From SZUA-146 sp963922815 (GTDB taxonomy: Bacteria; Pseudomonadota; Gammaproteobacteria; Steroidobacterales; SZUA-146), in contig CAWUKD010000183.1 in NCBI GenBank assembly GCA_963922815.1, positions 1 to 6,804 on the forward strand: a stretch of DNA of 6,804 nucleotides, in the 5' to 3' direction. Position 1 is the first letter of the stretch. Each line of letters starts with the position of its first letter. The notes under the pieces are model-generated. The model saw only the letters and a list, made by a program, of their open reading frames with translations. It ran no database searches and was not told where the DNA came from. The position numbers were made by a program, and so were the translations under genes. Of the stretch, positions 1 to 5,749 are shown in pieces.

Positions 1-20
1 TCAACGCCATCACGCCCTCG

Positions 21-605
21 CTAATCCACCAGCTCTCGAAGCTGCACAAACACCTGGTCGAACATGGCTTCAGTCAGACGTCGTGTATTGGTGTTGTATC
101 GACTGCAGTGATAGGAATCGAGCAGCCTTATGTCAGGCGTCAGCATATGCACCTTGCCATGAGTAAACCGCGCCGCACTTTGTTTCATGGACAGCGCTTT
201 GAGGACGGCATTGTGCGCGATGCCTCCCAGTGCCAGCACGACGCCGGGTGACGCCATATCGGCCAGGTCCCGCTGTAAGAACACGTTGCACTCATTGACC
301 TCCGCGCCCACCGGCTTATTGGCCGGAGGGAGGCACTTGACCGCGTTGGTAATGCGGCAGCCGTGCAGTTTCAGGCCATCGCGACGATGTCGCGACTCAG
401 GCGCACTGGCGAACCCGTGACGGTGCAAAGTCTCGTACAAAATGATGCCTGCATGATCACCGGTGAACGGCCGCCCGGTCGCATTCGCGCCGTGCAGCCC
501 TGGCGCCAGTCCGACAATCAGAACGGGCTCATTCTTCTTGCCGAAGGCGGGAACCGGTCGGCCGTGATAACCCGGATACTCTGTCCTTACCTCGGATAGA
601 AACAT
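21..605 (-). CDS. Family 5 (UDGb-type) uracil-DNA glycosylase, N-terminus incomplete as read from the first ATG
   Basis: Removes uracil (and in some family members other deaminated bases) from DNA as the first step of base-excision repair; cytosolic. Numbered from the ATG at 603-605, the protein has 194 residues. It carries the family 5 signature GLAPGLHGAN (32-41) followed by TGRPFTGD, the NAVKCLPP block (88-94) and the C-terminal SYHCSRYNTNT block (164-174), whose His is in the position of the family's HPS-type motif. Families 4 and 5 bind a 4Fe-4S cluster with four Cys. C91 and C106 fit two of them, but the N-terminal CxxC pair is absent after this ATG. The same frame upstream of the ATG reads CERCPRLA, so the true N-terminus lies further upstream, although no ATG, GTG or TTG is available in that frame. 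It lies 150 bases after the response regulator, probably in the same transcript. Family assignment is firm; the start is not. Confidence 0.88.
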   Translation of the reverse strand: MFLSEVRTEYPGYHGRPVPAFGKKNEPVLIVGLAPGLHGANATGRPFTGDHAGIILYETLHRHGFASAPESRHRRDGLKLHGCRITNAVKCLPPANKPVGAEVNECNVFLQRDLADMASPGVVLALGGIAHNAVLKALSMKQSAARFTHGKVHMLTPDIRLLDSYHCSRYNTNTRRLTEAMFDQVFVQLRELVD

Positions 606-679
606 CGCCAGTCGGGGGCAGCGTTCGCAGTCTTTTTGAAACGCTCTACCGGCGCCTGCGGCGAGTCCGGCTGTCTCAC
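606..679 (-). other. Missing N-terminus of the uracil-DNA glycosylase, apparently split by a one-base frame break
   Basis: In frame with the glycosylase, the codons just upstream of its first ATG encode FQKDCERCPRLA, matching the Fe-S CxxC N-terminus of family 5 enzymes. Back to the TAA at 756-758 this frame has no ATG, GTG or TTG; only rare-type codons such as ATT (723-725) are present. The neighbouring frame has a GTG at 677-679 followed by codons rich in G/C at third positions, encoding VRQPDSPQAPVERFKK. One extra A in the A5 run (T5 on the + strand, 633-637) would fuse it to give VERFKKDCERCPRL and a protein of about 219 residues, normal for the family. No good Shine-Dalgarno precedes the GTG. 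An AGGGGAG sequence (complement of 714-720) is followed nine bases later by GTT, not by a standard start. Confidence 0.6.
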
Positions 680-755
680 CGGTATGTGTTGACGTCTTTC
701 TAACGGCCCTGTACTCCCCTGGAATCTTTCGAGAATTAGTTCGTATTGTATTGTT

Positions 756-1400
756 TTAACTATATTTTGAGTCTATCAAACCATAATGCATGGCCAGTCG
801 TACCAGCTCGGCAACGCTTTCGACCTTGGTCTTCTGGAAGATACGCGACCGGTAGGTACTCACGGTCTTCGGGCTCAAATGCAGCATGTTGGATATATCC
901 TTGCCGGCATAGCCCTGGGCAATCAGGTTACACACCTGCAGCTCCCGCTCAGACAGCTGATCAAACGGTGAGCCGCTTTCGTCGCCGGAAATGGACGCTT
1001 CTGCCATCTGGCGTGCGATTTCCGCGCCGAGGAAGCGCTCGCCGGCCATCACCCGTCGAACGGCCTCAATCATTTCACTGGCCTCGCAGGATTTGGTGAG
1101 ATACCCCATGACGCCCATTTCGAGAATTCGACGGGTCATGGGGCCCGCCCCGTCCATCGTCAGGCAAATCACCTTGACGTCAAAGCTTGCGAGCACGCGT
1201 CGCATAGCCTCGACCCCGCCGATGCCGGGCATATGCTTATCCATCATCACCAGGTCCGGCCGATGCAGACGCACCAGATCGATGGCCTGCTCGCCCGTAT
1301 CCGCCTCGCCGACCACGTCAATGTCAGAAGCGGTTTCAAGAATCTTGCGAATTCCGGTTCGAACTATTTTGTGGTCGTCTACCAGCAGAACCCGGATCAT
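756..1400 (-). CDS. UvrY/GacA-type two-component response regulator (NarL/FixJ family)
   Basis: Cytosolic response regulator: a sensor kinase phosphorylates the receiver domain and the LuxR-type helix-turn-helix then binds DNA. In the UvrY/GacA group the main known targets are small RNAs that titrate CsrA/RsmA. The 214-residue length fits (UvrY 218, GacA about 214). The receiver spans about residues 1-120, with acidic D8 and D9, phospho-acceptor D54 in MMDKHMPGIGG, T81 and K103. A short linker leads to SPFDQLSERELQ (144-155) and the HTH with LSPKTVSTYRSRIF (175-188), very like UvrY/GacA. The ATG at 1398-1400 gives the family's MIRVLLVDDH start. A TTG at 1434-1436 would add 12 residues not expected in the family. 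Usually uvrY/gacA lies beside uvrC; here it lies 51 bases after icd, so it may be a paralogue and no symbol is given. Its start codon overlaps the stop of a leader ORF. Confidence 0.9.
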   Translation of the reverse strand: MIRVLLVDDHKIVRTGIRKILETASDIDVVGEADTGEQAIDLVRLHRPDLVMMDKHMPGIGGVEAMRRVLASFDVKVICLTMDGAGPMTRRILEMGVMGYLTKSCEASEMIEAVRRVMAGERFLGAEIARQMAEASISGDESGSPFDQLSERELQVCNLIAQGYAGKDISNMLHLSPKTVSTYRSRIFQKTKVESVAELVRLAMHYGLIDSKYS

Positions 1401-1420
1401 AGCGACACCCCGGATTTCAT
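1397..1420 (-). CDS. Seven-codon leader ORF (MKSGVSL) overlapping the response regulator start
   Basis: On the minus strand an ATG (1418-1420) opens a seven-codon frame ending in TGA (1397-1399). The TGA overlaps the ATG of the response regulator in the arrangement ATGA, the usual form of translational coupling. It is preceded by AGGAG seven bases upstream. That ribosome-binding site is 27 bases from the regulator's own ATG, too far to serve it directly. What is seen is the frame, the spacing and the overlap. That ribosomes translate it and then restart on the regulator is inference; a mispredicted regulator start at the upstream TTG is the main alternative. Confidence 0.5.
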   Translation of the reverse strand: MKSGVSL

Positions 1421-1427
1421 ACCTACT

Positions 1428-1432
1428 CTCCT
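1428..1432 (-). promoter_or_regulatory. Shine-Dalgarno AGGAG serving the leader ORF
   Basis: The minus strand reads AGGAG, then seven bases, then the ATG at 1418-1420. It sits inside the short icd-to-regulator gap and is the only strong ribosome-binding site there. Just before the regulator's own ATG there is only a weaker GGGGTG stretch. The AGGAG contains a GGA, the core of CsrA/RsmA sites, but no fuller match to a CsrA site is evident. Confidence 0.6.
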
Positions 1433-1451
1433 GCAAACGACCGGCAGCGTC

Positions 1452-2792
1452 TTACTCGTCGCCAGCCATGTGTGAAATGACTGCATCACCAAAGCCCTGT
1501 GTACCGACCAGCGTCGCACCGGGAATGAGTCGTTCGAGTTTTTCTTCCACCGTGCGACGACGAGCCAGATCACGCTTGGTGCGTTTGGCGGCCGTGTGCA
1601 ACAGCGCAAGATCAAACGTCAGTTCCTTTGCCGCGATGGCGCCGCGGACTCCATCGATGATCAGATCGGCAGCCTCCGTCCATCCCATGTAACGCAGCAT
1701 CATTTCGGACGACAGAATGAGCGAACCGGGATTCACGCGATCCTTGCCCGCGTAACCCGGAGCGGTGCCGTGCGTGGCTTCAAATACGGCGACCCCATGC
1801 CCGATGTTGCCTCCGGGCGCGATACCGATACCGCCCACCTGGGCCGCCAGCGCATCCGAAATGTAATCCCCATTCAGGTTCAGCGTCGCGATCACATCGT
1901 ATTCTTCAGGCCGCAGCAATATCTGCTGGAGGAAGTTGTCGGCGATAACGTCTTTAATGACGATCGGATGCCCGGTTCGAGGGTTCATGAATTCGCACCA
2001 CGGACCGCCGTCAACCTCTATGGCACCAAACTCTTCCTTGGCCAGCGCGTAGCCCCAGTTACGGAAAGCACCTTCCGTATACTTCATGATGTTGCCTTTG
2101 TGCACCAGCGTTACCGACGTGCGATCGTATTCGATGGCGTACTGAATGGCCTTGCGAATCAGACGATCTGAGCCTTCCTTGGATACCGGCTTGATGCCGA
2201 TACCTGAGCTGGTCGGGAAACGTATTTTCGACACGCCCATTTCCTGCTGAAGAAAAGCAATCACTTTATGCACGTCAGGTGTTCCAGCTTCCCATTCGAT
2301 GCCGGCGTAAATGTCTTCCGTGTTTTCACGGAAAATAATCATGTCGATCAGATCGGAACCTTTGGTGGGCGTTTGAATGCCAGTGAAATTCTGTACCGGA
2401 CGTACGCAGGCAAACAGATCCAGCGACTGGCGTATGGCAACGTTCAGTGAACGCATGCCACCACCAACCGGCGTGGCCAGTGGCCCTTTAATCGATACAA
2501 CGTAGTCGCGCAAGGCGTGCAGTGTTTCGTCCGGAAGCCAGGCCCCACTGGTATATTCCTGAGTCGCCTTCGATCCGGCGAATACCTCCATCCAAGCGAT
2601 TTTTCGCGAATCGCCATACGCTTTTTTAATGGCAGTATTCACCACATTGAGCATTACCGGAGTCACGTCGATGCCGATGCCGTCTCCTTCGATGTACGGA
2701 ATGATCGGCTGATCGGGTACGTTCAGCGTGCCGTCTTCATTGGTTGTAATCTTGTCGCCAAACTCGGGCAGCGTAATTTTTTCGTATAGCAT
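1452..2792 (-). CDS. icd: Isocitrate dehydrogenase, E. coli Icd type, with an unusual C-terminal insertion
   Basis: Oxidises isocitrate to 2-oxoglutarate and CO2 with NAD(P)+ in the TCA cycle; cytosolic homodimer. The protein has 446 residues against 416 in E. coli. Visible are IPYIEGDGIG (31-40), RSLNVAIRQ (114-122) with S115, N117 and R121 at the substrate site, R131, IFRENTEDIYAG (153-164), K232 in LVHKGNIMK, and metal-binding D309 and D313 in LNGDYISDALA. S115 matches the E. coli Ser that AceK phosphorylates; no aceK is in the window. Two features are odd. The NADP-contact Lys344 of E. coli is G346 here (Tyr345 and Val351 are kept as Y347 and V353). A basic insertion of about 24 residues lies near 396-420, where E. 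coli has Tyr391 and Arg395, so coenzyme choice is uncertain. The ATG at 2790-2792 has AAGGA 11 bases upstream. Probably first in a unit with the response regulator. Confidence 0.95.
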   Translation of the reverse strand: MLYEKITLPEFGDKITTNEDGTLNVPDQPIIPYIEGDGIGIDVTPVMLNVVNTAIKKAYGDSRKIAWMEVFAGSKATQEYTSGAWLPDETLHALRDYVVSIKGPLATPVGGGMRSLNVAIRQSLDLFACVRPVQNFTGIQTPTKGSDLIDMIIFRENTEDIYAGIEWEAGTPDVHKVIAFLQQEMGVSKIRFPTSSGIGIKPVSKEGSDRLIRKAIQYAIEYDRTSVTLVHKGNIMKYTEGAFRNWGYALAKEEFGAIEVDGGPWCEFMNPRTGHPIVIKDVIADNFLQQILLRPEEYDVIATLNLNGDYISDALAAQVGGIGIAPGGNIGHGVAVFEATHGTAPGYAGKDRVNPGSLILSSEMMLRYMGWTEAADLIIDGVRGAIAAKELTFDLALLHTAAKRTKRDLARRRTVEEKLERLIPGATLVGTQGFGDAVISHMAGDE

Positions 2793-2974
2793 CGTTTCGG
2801 TAATCCTTGCGGTATGGGTGTCTAATTGGTCTCAATCGCGGGGCCCCTGGGCCCAGGATAAAGGGCGACATGATACCACCGACCGATGCCCATGGCGCGC
2901 CCTCTCCGAGGCAGCTTCCGTCGCACCCGGCCAGCCAGGCTCGCCGGAGCCGCCAATCTGGATTGCCGCGCACG
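2793..2974 (-). promoter_or_regulatory. icd upstream region with GC-rich palindromes
   Basis: This gene-free stretch between the aceA terminator and the icd start should hold the icd promoter. On the minus strand TATCAT (complement of 2870-2875) matches five of six bases of a sigma70 -10 box, but no acceptable -35 box lies 16-18 bases upstream, so the promoter is only a guess. Two adjoining perfect palindromes, GGGGCCCC (2840-2847) and CCTGGGCCCAGG (2846-2857), lie 48-65 bases before the icd ATG, downstream of that -10. If that promoter is real they lie in the 5' untranslated region and could form an RNA structure or an operator. Confidence 0.4.
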
Positions 2975-3009
2975 AAAAAGCCCGGTCACGGCAGGAGCGC
3001 GACCGGGCC
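2975..3009 (-). terminator. Rho-independent terminator of aceA
   Basis: About 24 bases after the aceA stop, the minus strand forms an 11-pair stem, GCCCGGTCGCG pairing with CGTGACCGGGC, with a seven-base loop, followed at once by TTTTT. The only imperfect pair is G-U on the minus-strand transcript and would be A-C on the plus strand, which supports minus-strand use. It separates aceA from icd although the two genes point the same way. Confidence 0.88.
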
Positions 3010-3032
3010 TTGTCGTCCGTAATCGGGCGGCT

Positions 3033-4655
3033 TTACGCTGGCCGTTTCGACGTATTCATGTCGAACTGGTTCATCGTATTGTTCTCACCCGATGCCTTGA
3101 GCGCCTGATCTCCGGAGAAGTACTCCTTGTGATCGTCGCCAATATTCGAACCGGACATATCCTGATGTTTTACACAGGCGAGTCCTTCGCGAATCTCGGT
3201 GCGCTGGACTCCCTTGACGTACGCCAGCATGCCTTCGTCACCAAAGTAGCCACGCGCCAGGTTGTCTGTCGACAGCGCCGCCGTATGGTAGGTTGGCAGC
3301 GTAATGAGGTGATGGAAAATACCGGCTTCGCGAGCGGCGTCCTGCTGGAATGTGCGAATCAGCGCATCTGCCTCAAGGCCCAGCTCAGTCTCGTCATAGT
3401 CACCGCTCATGAGATTGTCGCGCGAGTATGATGACAGGTCCCGTCCTTCTGTTTCCCAGGCATCGAACACCTGCTGACGGAAATTCAACGTCCAGTTAAA
3501 CGACGGCGAATTGTTGTAAACCAGCTTCGCCTGTGGCGCCTGTTCCCGAATCTTGTTCACCATGCCGGCAATTTGCTGCAGGTTTGGTTTCTCGGTTTCA
3601 ATCCAGAGCAGATCGGCTCCGTTTTGCAAGCTGGTGACACAATCCAGCACCACCCGATCAACGCCTGTGTCGGCTTTGAAACGGTACAGCCCGTTTGGCA
3701 GGCGCACGGGCTTGACGAGCTTGCCGTCCTGCTTAAGCACCACATCACCTTCCGCCAGATCGTCCGCAGACGCAACGGGCGTCGTTTCAAGAAACGCGTT
3801 GTAACGGGCAGCCAGATCATCTGCAGAGTTGGATACCGGGATTTTCTGAGTGAGGCCGGCCCCCAGCGAATCGGTGCGGGCGACAATCACACCATCGTCA
3901 ACGCCAAGCTCCAGAAAGGCGTAGCGGACGGCGTTAATCTTGGCCAGAAAATCTTCGTGAGGAACGGTAACCTTGCCGTCCTGATGACCGCACTGTTTGG
4001 CGTCCGATACCTGATTTTCAATCTGTATACAGCACGCGCCCGCTTCAATCATTTTCTTGGCTAGCAGGTACGTTGCTTCTTCGTTACCAAAGCCGGCATC
4101 AATGTCGGCTACGATCGGAACTACGTGTGTTTCGAAATTGTCGATCGCGTTCTGAACGGCCCGTTCGGCAGTCTCGTCACCAATCGCGCGAGCACTGTCG
4201 AGCGCTTTGAACAGGTGGCCCAGTTCACGCGCGTCGGCTTGCTTTAAGAACGTGTACAGCTCTTCGATCAGCGCCGCGACGCTGGTCTTTTCATGCATCG
4301 ACTGATCGGGCAGCGGCCCAAACTCGGAGCGCAGCGCAGCTACCATCCAGCCCGACAGGTACAGATAACGACCCTTGGTCGTACCGTGGTGTTTTTTCAC
4401 CGCGATCATTTTCTGCTGACCGATGAACCCGTGCCAGCACCCGAGCGATTGGGTGTAATTGGCTGGATCGGCGTCGTAGGCGGCCATATCGGCGCGCATA
4501 ATGCCAGCCGTGTATTTGGCGATGTCGAGGCCTGTGCGAAATCGATTCTGAGCCCGCATGCGTGCGGCGTGTTCGGGAGATATGGCGTTCCAGGCCGTAC
4601 CCTGCTCGTGGCACAGGTCGGAGACCTGCTGAATATCGCGAATGTATGTCGACAT
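3033..4655 (-). CDS. aceA: Isocitrate lyase, long Pseudomonas-type
   Basis: Splits isocitrate into succinate and glyoxylate, the first step of the glyoxylate shunt, needed for growth on acetate, fatty acids and other two-carbon sources; cytosolic, Mg-dependent, normally a tetramer. With 540 residues it matches the long form (531 in P. aeruginosa) rather than the 434-residue E. coli enzyme. Numbered from the chosen start, it has VADIDAGFGN (182-191), KQCGHQDGK with catalytic Cys222, ARTDS, the extra mid-protein segment of the long subgroup (about 270-335), LLWIETEKP (349-357), NNSPSFNW (381-388) and FHHLITLPTYHTAALS near the C-terminus. It ends nine residues beyond the usual TMNQF tail. The ATG at 4653-4655 is chosen because AAGGAA precedes it by five bases and the protein then starts like homologues; a TTG at 4680-4682 would add nine residues. 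It is divergent from a LysR regulator and closed by its own terminator. Confidence 0.97.
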   Translation of the reverse strand: MSTYIRDIQQVSDLCHEQGTAWNAISPEHAARMRAQNRFRTGLDIAKYTAGIMRADMAAYDADPANYTQSLGCWHGFIGQQKMIAVKKHHGTTKGRYLYLSGWMVAALRSEFGPLPDQSMHEKTSVAALIEELYTFLKQADARELGHLFKALDSARAIGDETAERAVQNAIDNFETHVVPIVADIDAGFGNEEATYLLAKKMIEAGACCIQIENQVSDAKQCGHQDGKVTVPHEDFLAKINAVRYAFLELGVDDGVIVARTDSLGAGLTQKIPVSNSADDLAARYNAFLETTPVASADDLAEGDVVLKQDGKLVKPVRLPNGLYRFKADTGVDRVVLDCVTSLQNGADLLWIETEKPNLQQIAGMVNKIREQAPQAKLVYNNSPSFNWTLNFRQQVFDAWETEGRDLSSYSRDNLMSGDYDETELGLEADALIRTFQQDAAREAGIFHHLITLPTYHTAALSTDNLARGYFGDEGMLAYVKGVQRTEIREGLACVKHQDMSGSNIGDDHKEYFSGDQALKASGENNTMNQFDMNTSKRPA

Positions 4656-4762
4656 GAGAGTTCCTTGGTCGGTTAGTTTCAATTGATACGAATGACTGAA
4701 TTAGCTTAGAGTCTCTGGCATAATTTACCTAATTTATCATTATTATTTTCGCCATTTCCTAT
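4656..4762. promoter_or_regulatory. Divergent aceA / LysR control region
   Basis: This 107-base, clearly AT-rich gap between two divergent genes must hold both promoters. On the plus strand CATAAT (4719-4724) is a plausible -10 box for the LysR gene, without a good -35 box. The heptamer TAATTTA occurs twice in tandem (4721-4727 and 4730-4736), nine bases start to start. TTTCAATTGATA (4677-4688) is a near-perfect dyad 21 bases before the aceA start. Such elements fit a regulator binding site, but no clear T-N11-A LysR box with a long dyad could be picked out by eye. Confidence 0.5.
4661..4666 (-). promoter_or_regulatory. Shine-Dalgarno of aceA, decides the start
   Basis: The minus strand reads AAGGAA, five bases, ATG (4653-4655). 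This selects the start that begins MSTYIRDIQQ over the upstream TTG, which would place the ribosome-binding site inside the coding region. Confidence 0.8.
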
Positions 4763-5701
4763 ATGAATATTAATAAGATTGATCTTAACTTGCTGGTTTA
4801 CTTCGATATTCTTCTGCGCGAGCAGAATGTAACGCGGGCGGCAAACTTTCTGAACATCACCCAACCCGCCATGAGCAACGGTCTTCGACGGCTTCGTGCG
4901 CTGTTTGACGACCCACTTTTGGTGCGAACCAGCAAAGGCATGGTGCCCACCGAAAGAGCGCTTGATCTGGCTCCCAGAATTCACGAAATCGTGGCTCAGG
5001 CTCAGCTTGTTGTAGAACCTGAAGCCCAGTTTGATGCACTCAGAAGCCAGCGAGTATTTCGGATTTCCGCAAGCGATTACGCCGAATCCGCCCTGATTCC
5101 AGCGGTTTTATCGAGACTGCGCAGCGATGCGCCCAGCGTCAGCCTTGACATCCTTACACCCAGTGACGTCGAAGTCGTAGACGTGGAAACCGGCAAAGTC
5201 GACCTGGTGATCAACCGGTTTGACGTCATTCCACAGTCATTTCACGAAAAAACCCTGTGGACAGACAGTTTCTCGTGCCTGCTAAGCCGGCTCAATCCAC
5301 TGCGTCACAATTTCAGCCTGGAGACGTATCTTGAGGCCAAACACGTTTGGGTCAGCAAAACGGGCATGGGCGTCGGAGTAGGAATGAACCCGTCTGACGT
5401 ACAGCGTTTGGGATGGGTCGATGAGGAATTAAGAAAGCTGGGACACCAGCGACAGATCAGCGTATTTACCCGCCACTATCAGGCAGCAATGCTGCTGGCT
5501 CAGCAGCACGATCTGATCGTGACGTTACCCAGTCGGGCCACACGTCTTCAGGCATCAAACGAACAGATTGTGGTGAAGGAGCCACCCTTCCCGATCGCCC
5601 ATATCGAACTGAAGATGGCCTGGAGCCCCCTGCTTCAGCACAACGCGGCGCATCGATGGCTACGGGCTCTGATCACCTCCGCCGCCAACTCCGTGAAATA
5701 G
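4763..5701 (+). CDS. LysR-type transcriptional regulator
   Basis: DNA-binding regulator of the LysR family, 312 residues, the normal length. The N-terminal winged HTH covers about residues 6-65: DLNLLVYFDILL, then the helix-turn-helix with VTRAANFLNITQPAMSNGLRRLR (about 23-45) and the DPLLVRTSKGM wing. The effector-binding domain follows from about 97 (VFRISASDYAE) to 300. The ligand cannot be read from the sequence. The start ATG lacks a recognisable Shine-Dalgarno (the bases before it are pyrimidine-rich), so translation may be weak or the mRNA may have a very short leader. LysR regulators often control the divergent neighbour and themselves, so aceA is the natural candidate target; this is inference from position. 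It converges on the DAHP synthase gene with 48 bases between the two stops. Confidence 0.93.
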   Translation: MNINKIDLNLLVYFDILLREQNVTRAANFLNITQPAMSNGLRRLRALFDDPLLVRTSKGMVPTERALDLAPRIHEIVAQAQLVVEPEAQFDALRSQRVFRISASDYAESALIPAVLSRLRSDAPSVSLDILTPSDVEVVDVETGKVDLVINRFDVIPQSFHEKTLWTDSFSCLLSRLNPLRHNFSLETYLEAKHVWVSKTGMGVGVGMNPSDVQRLGWVDEELRKLGHQRQISVFTRHYQAAMLLAQQHDLIVTLPSRATRLQASNEQIVVKEPPFPIAHIELKMAWSPLLQHNAAHRWLRALITSAANSVK

Positions 5702-5749
5702 TACGGATCGACGTGTCAGAGAGGATCAGCGACCTGCTGAGAAGCCGCT

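Noticed and set aside
606..758. Readthrough of the regulator TAA to give a regulator-glycosylase fusion, because the frame stays open from one gene into the next
   Set aside because: An open stretch of 51 codons is not rare at this base composition, and no readthrough signal is seen. The CxxC motif is better explained by a separate, frame-broken N-terminus.
745..779. AT-rich -10/-35-like boxes (TACAAT, TATAGT, TTGATA on the minus strand) around the regulator stop
   Set aside because: No pair has acceptable 16-18 base spacing, so a promoter for the glycosylase cannot be supported.
1401..1436. TTG start at 1434-1436 adding 12 residues to the response regulator
   Set aside because: UvrY/GacA proteins start at the equivalent of the ATG at 1398-1400, and the strong AGGAG would lie inside the longer coding region.
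991..1692. Long plus-strand open frame (233 codons) opposite the regulator and the end of icd
   Set aside because: It is the Ser/Arg-rich complement of two well-supported genes, with no family resemblance and no ribosome-binding site.
1596..2171. Plus-strand open frame of 191 codons opposite icd
   Set aside because: Antisense shadow of a strongly conserved enzyme; its composition is low-complexity and resembles no known protein.
2737..2973. Minus-strand 78-codon frame overlapping the icd start
   Set aside because: It overlaps the icd promoter region and the start of icd in another frame, and its sequence is Trp/Arg/Gly-rich without recognisable features.
2886..3431. Plus-strand open frame across the terminator and the aceA 3' end
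   Set aside because: It runs through the aceA terminator hairpin and the antisense of conserved residues; no start signal.
5726..5740. TCAGC-GACCT-GCTGA hairpin between the convergent LysR and DAHP synthase genes
   Set aside because: The stem has only five pairs and no T-run on either strand; too weak to call a terminator.
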